DNA of 63,276 nt from Chitinophagales bacterium (GTDB lineage Bacteria; Bacteroidota; Bacteroidia; Chitinophagales; UBA2359). The DNA is taken from contig JAHDFD010000024.1 in the NCBI GenBank assembly GCA_020628375.1, forward strand, positions 1 through 63,276. Direction: 5' to 3'. A program made the position numbers and the translations under genes. The notes under the pieces were generated by a model that was not told the origin of the DNA, ran no database searches, and worked only from the letters and a program-made list of their open reading frames with translations. This document shows positions 37,727 to 47,942 of this stretch, in pieces. Positions within the stretch are counted from its first letter, which is position 1. Each line of letters opens with the position of its first letter.

Positions 37727-37826
37727 ATATATCTTCAAAATAATTCGAAAGTTATTGAGTAACAATTTGTCTGAATTCAACGTAAAATATTTTAAAATCG
37801 GCATAAATATTGTTACCTATTTAACT

Positions 37827-40427
37827 ATGAAGCTAAAATTACGCACTCTCTTTTATTATACTTTTCACCTCTTATTTTTTCTTAATTGCTCATATCAAAC
37901 GGAAGCACAGGAGCACACTATTGCCCGTGATTGGAATGAAGCAATTTTAGAATCAATCAGAAATGATTATGCGCGCCCTACTGTACATGCCAGAAATTTA
38001 TTTCATCTTTCTATAGTAATGCATGATGCATGGGCAGCTTATGAGCCAGGTGCAAATACTTACCTGTTGGGGAAAGAATATGGTGGTTTTGTTGTTCCTT
38101 ATGAACCGATAGATATTCCCACAGATTCGTTAGAAAGGGTTGAAGCACAAAAAATGGCAATATCTTTTGCTGCTTATCGATTATTAACCTGGAGATTTCG
38201 TTTAGGTTTTTCTCCTGCATGGTTAGCCGCACTTGTTAAGTCTAACCAAATTATGATCGATAATAATTATAATTATGATAATACATCTACAAATTACGCA
38301 AGTGGTGGCCCTGCTGCATTAGGTAACTATATTGCAGAAAAAATGATCGATGCTGGTATGATAGATGGGTCGAATGAAAATTTCAGTTATTCTAATCTAT
38401 ATTACGATCAGTTGAATACACCATTGGTAATGGACCTTCCGGGAAATCCTGATATGACACACCCTAATAATTGGCAACAATTACAACTAGAAGAATATAT
38501 AGATCAAGCTGGTAATCCTGTACTAAGTATTCCAGAATTTTTAAGTCCTGAATGGGGAAATGTTACTCCATTTGCTTTAACAGATGCAGATAAAACAGTT
38601 CACAGTAGAGATGGTAATACCTATAATGTTTATCATGATCCGGGTTTACCTCCTTTATTAGATACAGCACAAGTAACTGGTCTTGAAGATCTATTCAAGT
38701 GGAATTTCACATTGGTGAATCGCTGGTCAGCGCATCACGATCATGAAGATGGGGTATTATGGGATATTTCTCCTGCTTCTTTGGGTAATATACAAACTTA
38801 TCCTACAGATTTTGCTGATTATGCCTCTTTTTACAATGTAGAAGATGGTGGCGATTATGGCATAGGACATACGATAAATCCTTTTACAAATCAACCTTAT
38901 CAACCACAAGTTGTACCAAGGGGTGATTATACAAGAGTTTTAGCCGAATTCTGGGCAGATGGTCCGGATTCAGAAACACCTCCAGGGCATTGGTTTACGA
39001 TAGCCAATTATGTGAATGAAAATCCTAATTTAATTAAAAGATGGCAAGGGCAAGGAGAAGTACTTGATGATCTTGAGTGGGATATAAAAACATATTTGAC
39101 CTTAGGTGGAGCTATGCACGATGCAGCAATTACAGCTTGGGGTTGCAAGGGATGGTATGATTATGTTAGACCAGTGTCTGCAATTAGATATATGGCCGAA
39201 AAAGGACAGTCATCTGATCCTAATTTACCTAATTTTCACCCTGCTGGATTTCCATTAATACCAAACTATATTGAATTAGTAGAAGCTGGAGACCCTCTAT
39301 TACTTGATAGTTCTGATAATTTAGGAAAGGTAAAGCTTAGGTCTTGGAGAGGTCCAGATTTTATAATTGATCCTGAAACAGATATGGCAGGTGTTGGTTG
39401 GATATTGGCTGAAGAATGGTGGCCCTATCAGCGCCCTTCATTCGTTTCTCCTCCTTTTGCAGGATATGTTTCAGGACATTCTACTTATTCTCGTGCCGCA
39501 GCAGAAGTATTGACTGCAATTACCGGTGATCCGTTTTTCCCGGGAGGAATGGGAGAGTTTCCTGCACCACAAAATGAATTCCTTGTTTTTGAAGAAGGAC
39601 CTAGTGTTGATCTTACTTTACAATGGGCAACGTACAGAGATGCTTCAGATCAATGTAGTCTATCAAGAATATGGGGTGGTATTCACCCACCAGTAGATGA
39701 TATCCCTGGACGATTTATGGGAGAAAAAGTTGGCTTAGCTGCTTTTGAAAAAGCTAATAATTTATTCAATAGCACACCGGAAACATTTAGTATTAGCGTT
39801 GAAAATGTATGGTTAGAAGGTTTTTATGATGCAACTGCTAATATAATGACCAATAATCTGGTAAATGAGGCATTAGTTCCTTTGGAACAGTCTTACGATA
39901 CGGATCCCTGGAATTATACCGGGCAAGAAGGTCTTTTAGACTATCCTGCTGAATTTATTGATTGGATTCTTCTTTGTTTAAGAGATACTGATGGAAATAT
40001 ATTATCAGCAAAAGCTTGTTGTCTGAACAATGATGGCTCTGTTTATGATAAAGATGGCAATGAAATTATTGAATTCAATGGTTTTGATAATGCTCAAACG
40101 TATATATTGAGCATTCATCACAGAAATCATTTAGCTATTGGTATAGATGTTCAAAATAATACAATAATAGATTTGAATAACAACTCGGATCTGTATGGTA
40201 TAAGTCCTACAAAAATCGTAGATGGCTTAGGAATGATGTATGCCGGCGATTTTGATGGAAATGGTATTATAAACAACCTCGATTTTAATATCTGGGCAAC
40301 CGATAATGTTGTTGTTGACCAATATGTTTCACAAGATGCAGATGGTAATGGGATCGTCAATAATTTAGATTATAATTTATGGGTAAATAACCGAAGTAAA
40401 GTGGGTGAAAACATCATTCAATATTAA
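37827..40427 (+). CDS. Secreted vanadium-dependent haloperoxidase/PAP2 enzyme with dockerin-like C-terminal module
   Basis: 866 residues from the ATG at 37827 (MKLKLRTLFYYTFHLLFF). The open frame extends 48 codons upstream, but through a terminator. A signal peptide is followed by a PAP2/haloperoxidase domain (to about 640). Its vanadate/phosphate-site motifs are YVSGHSTYSRAAAE (His551) and SRIWGGIHPPVDD (Arg614, His620), typical of bacterial vanadium chloro/bromoperoxidase-like proteins; phosphatase activity is the alternative. The shared module follows (VENVWLEGFYD onward), with loops DFDGNGIINNLD and DADGNGIVNNLD and tail RSKVGENIIQY. First of three module-bearing genes on this strand. Confidence 0.9.
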   Translation: MKLKLRTLFYYTFHLLFFLNCSYQTEAQEHTIARDWNEAILESIRNDYARPTVHARNLFHLSIVMHDAWAAYEPGANTYLLGKEYGGFVVPYEPIDIPTDSLERVEAQKMAISFAAYRLLTWRFRLGFSPAWLAALVKSNQIMIDNNYNYDNTSTNYASGGPAALGNYIAEKMIDAGMIDGSNENFSYSNLYYDQLNTPLVMDLPGNPDMTHPNNWQQLQLEEYIDQAGNPVLSIPEFLSPEWGNVTPFALTDADKTVHSRDGNTYNVYHDPGLPPLLDTAQVTGLEDLFKWNFTLVNRWSAHHDHEDGVLWDISPASLGNIQTYPTDFADYASFYNVEDGGDYGIGHTINPFTNQPYQPQVVPRGDYTRVLAEFWADGPDSETPPGHWFTIANYVNENPNLIKRWQGQGEVLDDLEWDIKTYLTLGGAMHDAAITAWGCKGWYDYVRPVSAIRYMAEKGQSSDPNLPNFHPAGFPLIPNYIELVEAGDPLLLDSSDNLGKVKLRSWRGPDFIIDPETDMAGVGWILAEEWWPYQRPSFVSPPFAGYVSGHSTYSRAAAEVLTAITGDPFFPGGMGEFPAPQNEFLVFEEGPSVDLTLQWATYRDASDQCSLSRIWGGIHPPVDDIPGRFMGEKVGLAAFEKANNLFNSTPETFSISVENVWLEGFYDATANIMTNNLVNEALVPLEQSYDTDPWNYTGQEGLLDYPAEFIDWILLCLRDTDGNILSAKACCLNNDGSVYDKDGNEIIEFNGFDNAQTYILSIHHRNHLAIGIDVQNNTIIDLNNNSDLYGISPTKIVDGLGMMYAGDFDGNGIINNLDFNIWATDNVVVDQYVSQDADGNGIVNNLDYNLWVNNRSKVGENIIQY

Positions 40428-40535
40428 TTATGTAACGCTTTTAATATTTAACGTCTCTTATTAAGCTTATAGTAATCATAACTGCATGAAACAAAGGTAA
40501 TTACACGCAGCTCAAACTTTTTAATAAACTCCACA

Positions 40536-42902
40536 ATGATATTAAAGAGATTTATAATATTATTCGTTCTCATATTTTTCTCTACACTAACTAGTGCTCA
40601 AAAGTTGGTGCATGTTCCTAATGTGATTACTAATTTCAATATAAGTTATAATCAAACAGAAAATGACAATTTCGTTGTTTTTTATGGTGATCTGCTCACA
40701 GAAGAGCAAGCATTCGAAATTCTTGACTTACTTCAGGACTCTTACAATTATTACAGCGATACCCTAAATTACAATACTACTTTAATTTCGGAGTTAGAAT
40801 ATAAATTCATTGTTATTATTGATGAATCATGGTCGGTTTCACCATCACCAAATACTGCTAATCCGAATGTGGTTGTAAATTTCGACAGTACAGTTGATGG
40901 AATGTGGTTAGCCTATAATACTTCTGTAACTGTGAATGAAATTTTAAAATCACATGAAGTAGCACATTTGTTTCAGAGAGTTGATAATCAAGAAAATTTA
41001 CCTATTGGTGAAACATCATTACAATATCAATTTGAAGAAACTCATGCACAATATTTAGCCTATCTTACATTTCCGGAGGTTAATGCTGATTACCTATCAC
41101 GTCAAACGAGAAGTCGTGAAAGTTGGTTAAGGCAGAATGAGTATTTCACTTACTACTTACTTTTCTATATGAGAGACAGATTAGGAAGTATGGCTGTAAA
41201 TGCCTTCTATACTAATATGTACAGAAGAGAACATCCTTTCAAAGCATTTGGTAGGATCTTCAATAAAACTGTGGCAACTGTGAATACACATTTTGGAGAA
41301 TATGCTCAAAGAACGGTCAATTTTGATTTTTCTCCACGCGCGTCATGGGAGGCACCAAGAAACACCTATGAAAGAGATGGCATATTAGAAGCTAATTACG
41401 ACCCAAATACAGGCTGGTTTGATGTTCCTGCAAGTAGTTCAATGTTCTCTATCGCTCCAGAAGCTTATGGTTTCAATACACACGAAATCGATACTTATAA
41501 TTCAACTAGTTTCAATTTTCAATTTGAAGGAACAAAACAAAATGATCCACTTGCTGATTATAGATATGGCTTTGTTGCTATTGAAAACGATAGTGCTAGA
41601 TATGGTCCAATTTATAAAGGAAGCGATACCAATATAAACTTTGAATACAATAAAAACGAAAGAGTTTTCCTTATCGTTGCAGGAACACCAAGTGATTATG
41701 TCTATCCAGATCTGAATGATCCATATAATGAAATATATGATTACCCATACAGGTATAAAGTTGATATAGCAACTTCGTGCCTCACATTTCTCGAACCCTG
41801 TGATGATCAGAATGTTTGCACCATAAATGATGTAATCGATGCAAACTGTGAATGCAATGGAGAAATCAATAATACATCGAGCTTTTCAATTCCATTTGTT
41901 TCAGTAAATCCCAATTTAGATGGCTGGGAAACTTATAATGGACAGATCTTTGAAATAGATGCAGGTAAATTTCTGGGATTAAGTTGGGCAGGAACAACCA
42001 CTAATAGTGCCTGGTACGACCCAAACGGAAATCTACTTAGCAGTAACGTAACTCAATATGTGCCTAACTTTCAGGCTTCTGATGCCGGGATATATACTTT
42101 AGTAGCTTTTGATGCCTTGGGCTGTACAAGCGATTCTGTTAAAATAGAAGTAAGGTTAGCCTGTGACCAGATAGGGCAAACTTGTGATGATGGAAATCCG
42201 GCAACTTTCAATGATACTTATAATTTATCTTGCGAATGCGAAGGTCAGATGGGGATAATACTTCAGCTTGATGTGAAATTGGAAGGTTTTATGCAGAACA
42301 CAGGAAACATGATTACAGAATTAAATCAAAGTAATCTTATTCCGAATGTCCAACCATTTAATACAAGTCCGTGGTTTTATAACGGTTCCGAGAGCATTAA
42401 TATGATGGCTCCTAATATTGTTGACTGGATGTTGGTTCATCTTTATGATGGATCTCAAAATATTATAGAAACGAAAGCTGTATTGTTAAGTGATAATGGG
42501 CAAGTACTTGGTACTGACTTAGAATATGATATTCAATTCTTATCAAACCCCGTTAATACTAAATATGTATCAATTCATCACAAATCTCATATAGCAGTAA
42601 CAGCTGATATACCAAGTCAATCACAAATTCAAATAGCGAATATAAACTTTACAGTAAATGGAACAGCTAATGGTGTTAACCAGACTAAAAGTGTATTTGG
42701 CAGTGAAACCCTTATCTGTGGAGATTATGATGGGAATGGACTTATAAACAACTTAGATTATAATTTATGGAATAGTAATAATTCTGCATTAAATACCTAC
42801 TCAACACATGATGGAGATGGTAATGGCATTATCAACAACCTAGATTATAACCGATGGCGCTTAAATAGAAGTAAGATTGGAGAGCCATTAATCCAATATT
42901 GA
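40536..42902 (+). CDS. Secreted HExxH peptidase-like protein with dockerin-like C-terminal module
   Basis: 788 residues. Signal peptide 1-21 (ends LTSAQ). The N-terminal ~400 residues resemble DUF6055-type putative metallopeptidases: KSHEVAHLFQRV carries HExxH (His140, Glu141, His144), and FEETHAQYLAYL about 25 residues on could supply a third, glutamate ligand (Glu167 or Glu168). Next are a Cys-rich CDDxNxCTINDVxDAxCECxG unit, an Ig-like domain (about 450-545), a second CDDGNPATFND unit, and the shared module. Loops are DYDGNGLINNLD and DGDGNGIINNLD; the tail is RSKIGEPLIQY. Proteolysis is inferred from motif only. Confidence 0.83.
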   Translation: MILKRFIILFVLIFFSTLTSAQKLVHVPNVITNFNISYNQTENDNFVVFYGDLLTEEQAFEILDLLQDSYNYYSDTLNYNTTLISELEYKFIVIIDESWSVSPSPNTANPNVVVNFDSTVDGMWLAYNTSVTVNEILKSHEVAHLFQRVDNQENLPIGETSLQYQFEETHAQYLAYLTFPEVNADYLSRQTRSRESWLRQNEYFTYYLLFYMRDRLGSMAVNAFYTNMYRREHPFKAFGRIFNKTVATVNTHFGEYAQRTVNFDFSPRASWEAPRNTYERDGILEANYDPNTGWFDVPASSSMFSIAPEAYGFNTHEIDTYNSTSFNFQFEGTKQNDPLADYRYGFVAIENDSARYGPIYKGSDTNINFEYNKNERVFLIVAGTPSDYVYPDLNDPYNEIYDYPYRYKVDIATSCLTFLEPCDDQNVCTINDVIDANCECNGEINNTSSFSIPFVSVNPNLDGWETYNGQIFEIDAGKFLGLSWAGTTTNSAWYDPNGNLLSSNVTQYVPNFQASDAGIYTLVAFDALGCTSDSVKIEVRLACDQIGQTCDDGNPATFNDTYNLSCECEGQMGIILQLDVKLEGFMQNTGNMITELNQSNLIPNVQPFNTSPWFYNGSESINMMAPNIVDWMLVHLYDGSQNIIETKAVLLSDNGQVLGTDLEYDIQFLSNPVNTKYVSIHHKSHIAVTADIPSQSQIQIANINFTVNGTANGVNQTKSVFGSETLICGDYDGNGLINNLDYNLWNSNNSALNTYSTHDGDGNGIINNLDYNRWRLNRSKIGEPLIQY

Positions 42903-42941
42903 TCTAAATCATCCATGTAAACAACAGAGCTCACTTTATTT

Positions 42942-42964
42942 TATATTTGCATATTTTATATTTG
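42942..42964 (+). promoter_or_regulatory. Two tandem TATATTTG -7 boxes before the phosphatase-like gene
   Basis: TATATTTG occurs at 42942-42949 and again at 42957-42964, both matching TAnnTTTG, 59 and 44 nt before the ATG at 43009. Either could direct transcription. Confidence 0.5.
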
Positions 42965-43008
42965 TCAAAAAAAATACTTTTTGTTGATCTCTCTTTTTAT
43001 CAACACTT

Positions 43009-45381
43009 ATGAGAAAAACCTTCTATATACTACTACTTTTACTTTTCAGTGCTTCATTGAGTGCCGAAACTGACTTCTACAGAGTTATGTGGAATGCAGA
43101 TCCATCGACTTCTATGGTTATTGGCTGGAACCAAATTAGTGGTGCAGATGCTGTTGTATATTACGACACTGTAGATCATGGTCTGAATGTTTCTGCTTAT
43201 GCTTATAGCCATGATGTAGATCGGGCTATATACACTAAAGGTATGAGCAATCGCTTTGCACGTTTAAGCGACCTTCAACCCAATACAGCTTATTATTTTG
43301 TTATAGTAGATGAAAATTCAGTAAGCCAGCGAATGTGGTTTAAGACTACTCCAAATGTTTCAACTGAACGTTTATCTTTTATTGCAGGTGGCGACTCTCG
43401 CAACAACAGAGAACAAAGACAAAATGCTAATAAATTAGTGGCAAAATTACGTCCTCATGCTGTAATTTTCGGGGGTGATTACACCTTATATGGCACAAGT
43501 ACTCAATGGAAAGACTGGTTTGAAGATTGGCAATTGACAATCGCTGAAGATGGAAGGATCACTCCAATTGTTGCCGCGCGTGGTAATCATGAACTTAGTA
43601 ATCTGGATTTAGTCAATTTATTTGATGTTCCTCATTCAGAAGTGTTTTATAAAATGGTTTTTGGAGGTGATCTTGTCTCTGTTTTTACCTTGAATTCAGA
43701 AATTGCTATTAGTGGTACACAAACTAATTGGCTGGATAGTGAACTTAGTATAGATCAATCTATTTTCAGATTAGCTCAATATCACAAACCTGTGAGATCG
43801 CACCACAGTTCAAAGTCAGAAGGAACCAATCAATATACTTATTGGGTTCCTTTATTCGATCAGTATAGAATGGATTTAGTTGTAGAATGTGATTCTCATA
43901 CATCTAAAACTACATGGCCTGTCGTAGCTTCTGATGCTCCGGATAACGATGAAGGATTTATAAGAGACGATATAAATGGAACAGTTTATACAGGAGAAGG
44001 ATGCTGGGGTGCTCCGTTACGTTCAGCAGATGACACTAAATCGTGGACGCGTAATAGTGGTATGTACAACCAATTCAAATGGATACATATAGATCAGAAT
44101 AAAATTGAGCTTAGAACTGTCTTAACAGATAATGCTGATTCAGTATCTTCAGTAGATGATAGTGATATTTTTACAGCACCTGAAAATCTTGAGATCTTTA
44201 CCCCATCAACAGGAGATGTTGTTATAATAACAAAAAAAAATATTACTAATTGCGTTGGTTCTTGTAATGATAATGATCCTTGTACAGTAAATGATGTTTT
44301 CGATGCTGACTGTAACTGTTATGGAACTTTCTTGGACAGTGATAATGATAGCGTTTGTGATGAATATGATGTTTGTCCTGGTGGTAGTGACCTGATAGAT
44401 TCAAACGGTAATGGAATTCCAGATGCCTGTGATTGTTCAATAGACTTTACCCTAGAAGATATTATTGCTTGTGATGGCGATAATATTATCCTAAATGGTC
44501 CAGTTGGCTATAACAGTTATATTTGGTCAACCGGAAGCACTACCAGAAATATAATTGTAAACGAATCAGGAACATATAGTTTATCTATTGTAGATGAAAG
44601 TGGTTGTTCAGGCATCGCTTCGTTAGATGTTGTTATTCAAACTTGTTGTGATAATGGTTTACCCGGAGATAGTTGCGATGATGGTAATGCTAATACGATC
44701 AATGATGCTTACGATAATAATTGTGATTGTGTGGGTTCGCCTTTGTTTGAGCTTTCATTCAGATTGTTATTAGAAGGGCATACTATAAGTAGTAGTCTTC
44801 AGAATAATGAGCTTACCAGCAAAGACCTGATTCCAACTCAACAACCATTTAATAATAATGTATGGAATTATTATGGAACGGAAAGCATTAGCTTAATTCC
44901 TTCTAATTTAGTTGACTGGATACTAATTAAGATCTATGATCATGACAATAATGTTATCGATAGCAAACCGGCGCTTCTTTTTACGAATGGTGATGTGTAT
45001 TCAGTAAATTTCACCACTCGAATTGGCTTCGATGTAAATCCACTTGATGCAGCAAAAGTAAGTGTACATCACAGGGCTCATTTAGCTGTTATCGGTTCTA
45101 TTAACCAGTTTAGCAGTGTTATAGATTTCACCCAAACAGGTAATACCATTGGCATTCAACAAACTACGCCCATGTATGGCTTTGAAACCCTAATTTGTGG
45201 TGATTTTGATAATAATGGTCTAATCAATAATATGGATTATAATATCTGGGCTTCTGACAATTCAGCGGTAAATAGTTATTTACCACAAGATGCTGACGGA
45301 AATGGTATTGTCAATAACCTGGATTACAATATGTGGGCTAAAAATAAGAGTAAGGTGGGACAGCCGGAGATCAGGTATTAG
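43009..45381 (+). CDS. Secreted purple-acid-phosphatase-like metallophosphoesterase with dockerin-like C-terminal module
   Basis: 790 residues. A signal peptide (ends SLSAE) is followed by a fibronectin-III-like purple acid phosphatase N-domain (YRVMWNADPSTSMVIGW). The metallophosphoesterase domain has ligand motifs GGDSR, GGDYT, RGNHE, QYHKPVRSHH and ECDSH. Next come a unit CNDNDPCTVNDVFDADCNC, two thrombospondin-3-like calcium repeats (DSDNDSVCDEYDVCPGG, DSNGNGIPDACD), an Ig/PKD-like domain, a CDDGNANTINDAYD unit and the shared module. Loops are DFDNNGLINNMD and DADGNGIVNNLD; the tail is KSKVGQPEIRY. Probably releases phosphate from extracellular esters. It overlaps convergent moeA by 11 bp. 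Confidence 0.9.
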   Translation: MRKTFYILLLLLFSASLSAETDFYRVMWNADPSTSMVIGWNQISGADAVVYYDTVDHGLNVSAYAYSHDVDRAIYTKGMSNRFARLSDLQPNTAYYFVIVDENSVSQRMWFKTTPNVSTERLSFIAGGDSRNNREQRQNANKLVAKLRPHAVIFGGDYTLYGTSTQWKDWFEDWQLTIAEDGRITPIVAARGNHELSNLDLVNLFDVPHSEVFYKMVFGGDLVSVFTLNSEIAISGTQTNWLDSELSIDQSIFRLAQYHKPVRSHHSSKSEGTNQYTYWVPLFDQYRMDLVVECDSHTSKTTWPVVASDAPDNDEGFIRDDINGTVYTGEGCWGAPLRSADDTKSWTRNSGMYNQFKWIHIDQNKIELRTVLTDNADSVSSVDDSDIFTAPENLEIFTPSTGDVVIITKKNITNCVGSCNDNDPCTVNDVFDADCNCYGTFLDSDNDSVCDEYDVCPGGSDLIDSNGNGIPDACDCSIDFTLEDIIACDGDNIILNGPVGYNSYIWSTGSTTRNIIVNESGTYSLSIVDESGCSGIASLDVVIQTCCDNGLPGDSCDDGNANTINDAYDNNCDCVGSPLFELSFRLLLEGHTISSSLQNNELTSKDLIPTQQPFNNNVWNYYGTESISLIPSNLVDWILIKIYDHDNNVIDSKPALLFTNGDVYSVNFTTRIGFDVNPLDAAKVSVHHRAHLAVIGSINQFSSVIDFTQTGNTIGIQQTTPMYGFETLICGDFDNNGLINNMDYNIWASDNSAVNSYLPQDADGNGIVNNLDYNMWAKNKSKVGQPEIRY

Positions 45382-46579
45382 GTAGTCGTGCAAAACTGAT
45401 AAACTCAACTAATTCTCCTGCTTCGTATATTTCTTTATCAGGTGGAATTATAGCAACAGCATTACTTTTGGTCAAACTCAATAAATCGCCGGAGCCATTG
45501 CTATCTATTGGCTTTAGTAAAGCCTTTCCATCAGCTATACAAAGATGCATTTGTTTAAGTAAAGTGAAGGTATTCATGGGCTTTACAGCTTGTTGAAGTA
45601 TTCCTTTTTTAATTTTATTAGCACCAATTCCTAAACATGTATTCAACCAATTAACAAAATAAACCTGAAAGCATAGATACGTAGAATTCGGATTTCCCGG
45701 AAAAGAAAAGATAGTGGTATTTGTTGCTTCATGCTGACCGAACCAAAATGGCTTACCTGGTCTTTGTTTTACTTTATGAAAGATTTTTTTTACGCCCAAC
45801 GCTTCAAAAACTTCAGGTAAATAATCATATTTACCTTTTGAAACGCCACCACTTAAAATCAGTATATCGTATTCATTCAGAAGAGTTTTAATTTTCTGAA
45901 GTATCATTTCTTTACGATCATTAATATGAAAATCCTGAGCATTTATTTTCAATCTGCTTAAAGCTGTTTTTAATGTGTAAATATTAGATCTTCTGATTTG
46001 ATAAGCTTCGGGGAATTCATTGATCTCTACTAATTCATTTCCGGTTGAAATGAGTGCAACCTCAGGCATTTTTTTAACCCTGACTTCACTTTTCCCAACG
46101 GTCGCTAAAATGCCAATCTCTGCTTCGCGAATAATCGTGCCGGATTTTAACAGCAAACTATCTTTGTTAGCATCAGCTCCCCGACTGTGTATATTTTGTC
46201 CCTTTTCAGGAATACTATTTATCTTGGCTGAACCTTTTTCGATCTGAACATCTTCATACATAATAATGGTATCTGCCCCTTCAGGAAGTATAGCTCCTGT
46301 CATGACTTCCAAACAATTGCTTTTATCCTTCAATACCAATTGAGGTGAGCCAGCCGCTGCGATACCTTCTATATCGAAAGTTTGCTCTTTGTTTGCAAAA
46401 GCTTCAAAAGCAATGGCAATACCATCTTTGGTTGCACGATGAAAAGGCGGAAAATCTCTGTCGGCAAAAATATTTTCGGCTAATAACCTGTCTAAAGCCT
46501 GCAACAGATCAACCTGCTCTGTCCCAAAATCTTTCTTCTGTGCTAATACCTTTGAATATGCTTCTTGAAATGATATCAT
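45371..46579 (-). CDS. moeA: Molybdopterin molybdenumtransferase
   Basis: 402 residues. It inserts molybdate into adenylylated molybdopterin, the late step of Moco synthesis, in the cytosol. Signatures: FPPFHRATKDGIAI (usually PPFxxSxMDGYA; here RATKDG), the TGAILPEGADTII segment, and the MogA-like domain with ISTGNELVE, LSGGVSKGKYDY and RPGKPFWFG followed by FSFPGNPNSTYLCF. The Arg-Ala-Thr-Lys-Asp-Gly variant recurs in Bacteroidota. It is the last gene of the Moco operon, 6 bp after the permease gene. Confidence 0.95.
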   Translation of the reverse strand: MISFQEAYSKVLAQKKDFGTEQVDLLQALDRLLAENIFADRDFPPFHRATKDGIAIAFEAFANKEQTFDIEGIAAAGSPQLVLKDKSNCLEVMTGAILPEGADTIIMYEDVQIEKGSAKINSIPEKGQNIHSRGADANKDSLLLKSGTIIREAEIGILATVGKSEVRVKKMPEVALISTGNELVEINEFPEAYQIRRSNIYTLKTALSRLKINAQDFHINDRKEMILQKIKTLLNEYDILILSGGVSKGKYDYLPEVFEALGVKKIFHKVKQRPGKPFWFGQHEATNTTIFSFPGNPNSTYLCFQVYFVNWLNTCLGIGANKIKKGILQQAVKPMNTFTLLKQMHLCIADGKALLKPIDSNGSGDLLSLTKSNAVAIIPPDKEIYEAGELVEFISFARLPNT

Positions 46580-46585
46580 ACTAAA

Positions 46586-47344
46586 TCAGTTAAAGAACAA
46601 AATACGTATTCCAACTATAAAAACTAACAAAGCGGTTATTAACTTGATCGTATTGGCAGAGAAACTTTTTAAACTGAGTCTTATGCCTAATTGCCCACCA
46701 ATAATTACCGCTAATCCCAGTGGGATCATTAAAGACCAATCAATTTGTAAAGTATTGCCCAAGAATAAACCCGATAAACCTGCAAGTGAATTAACCAGAA
46801 TAAAAAAGCTGGCAAGAGCTGCAATTTTGATCGATTTATCAAAATGTAAATGATTTAAAATTGGCGCTAAGAAGATTCCACCACCAATACCCACCAAACC
46901 TGATAAAAAACCAATACTAGCTCCTAAGGCGTAAGGCATATAAACAGGATATTTGAAAACCTTTTCTTTCTTTATTCTTTCATTAGAAGATTGTTTCACC
47001 TGCCAAATCAAAGCCAATGCAGAACACACAAGTGCAATTCCAAGTATTGTAAAGAAATGAGCCTCTTGAAGCCTATAAAAAGAACCTAAAAATGCCATAG
47101 GAATACTTGTTATCACAAAGGGTAAAAAGCTTCTTATTTGAGCAACTCCTTTCTTGAAGTACAAGAACACGCTACTACCTACAACCAACAAGTTACACAA
47201 TAAGGCAACTGACCGTATTGCATAAAATTGAGGAAGAAATAAACTAAGAATTGCTAAATAGCTCGAACCTCCACCAAAACCAACAGATGAATAAAGGAAT
47301 GAAATTCCAAAAAACAATAAACTAAGTGTAATTGTCTCTGACAT
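46586..47344 (-). CDS. TauE/SafE (TSUP) family anion permease
   Basis: 252 residues, about eight membrane helices in two repeats, with family motifs SSVGFGGGSSYLA near the N-terminus and GFLSGLVGIGGGIFLAPIL mid-protein. TSUP proteins move sulfite, sulfonates or other small anions. Its place inside the Moco operon, 4 bp from mobA and 6 bp from moeA, suggests molybdate, sulfate or sulfite transport linked to Moco enzymes. This is inference from context; no molybdate ABC transporter is seen here. Confidence 0.93.
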   Translation of the reverse strand: MSETITLSLLFFGISFLYSSVGFGGGSSYLAILSLFLPQFYAIRSVALLCNLLVVGSSVFLYFKKGVAQIRSFLPFVITSIPMAFLGSFYRLQEAHFFTILGIALVCSALALIWQVKQSSNERIKKEKVFKYPVYMPYALGASIGFLSGLVGIGGGIFLAPILNHLHFDKSIKIAALASFFILVNSLAGLSGLFLGNTLQIDWSLMIPLGLAVIIGGQLGIRLSLKSFSANTIKLITALLVFIVGIRILFFN

Positions 47345-47348
47345 TAAA

Positions 47349-47942
47349 TTAGCTTTCTTTTAATAACTGAATAGCTTTCAGATAATCTTCTTTTGCATTG
47401 GCATTAATTAAGTAATTTTCGTTACTTGGAAAAACCAATTTTGCTTCGTTGTTGATCAGGAATTTTCTCGGACAGGTGCTATTCCCTTGTTTTAAATAGG
47501 CTATAGCTGCAGCAAGTGCTTTTGGTTCCCAAATTGCGATCAATGGTTCAGGCAATGGATTTGATCTACTAGCATAGGCAGTTCCATAACAATCTGGGTT
47601 CCTTGCTTCAATTAGTTCTGTGATTGCTTGTTCATTAATTAAAGGCAAATCACAGGCAAGTACTAACCAAGCCACTTCAGGATGATACTGGTGAGCCGAT
47701 AGAATACCGTTAAAAGGACCTCTGAATTCATCTGTATCTAATATCAGATCATAGGCTTCATATTTAGCTTGTTGATCTTCTCTGATGCTGATAAAACTTT
47801 TTTCACAGTACGTTGCTAAAATCCTATTCAGGAAAATAGCTTGTGGTACATCGTGGTAAACAATACCGGATTTATCATATCCCATGCGGGTACTTTTTCC
47901 TCCGCCTAAAACCAAGCCATATAATCTAGCGATCGAATTCAT
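47349..47942 (-). CDS. mobA: Molybdenum cofactor guanylyltransferase (MobA-like NTP transferase)
   Basis: 197 residues. Nucleotidyltransferase fold starting GLVLGGGKSTRMGYDKSGI, the GTP-binding signature of MobA, with LVLACDLPLI (metal-binding Asp) and an RSNPLPEPLIAIW loop. It attaches GMP to Moco; MocA-type CMP transfer is the alternative. It overlaps moaC by 17 bp. It is preceded by a strong Shine-Dalgarno AGGAGG within the moaC coding region, unusual for this phylum. Confidence 0.9.
   Translation of the reverse strand: MNSIARLYGLVLGGGKSTRMGYDKSGIVYHDVPQAIFLNRILATYCEKSFISIREDQQAKYEAYDLILDTDEFRGPFNGILSAHQYHPEVAWLVLACDLPLINEQAITELIEARNPDCYGTAYASRSNPLPEPLIAIWEPKALAAAIAYLKQGNSTCPRKFLINNEAKLVFPSNENYLINANAKEDYLKAIQLLKES

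Noticed and set aside
37683..37826. Upstream extension of the haloperoxidase gene by 48 codons
   Set aside because: The TTG-initiated extension reads through the terminator of the previous gene and would bury the signal peptide inside the protein.
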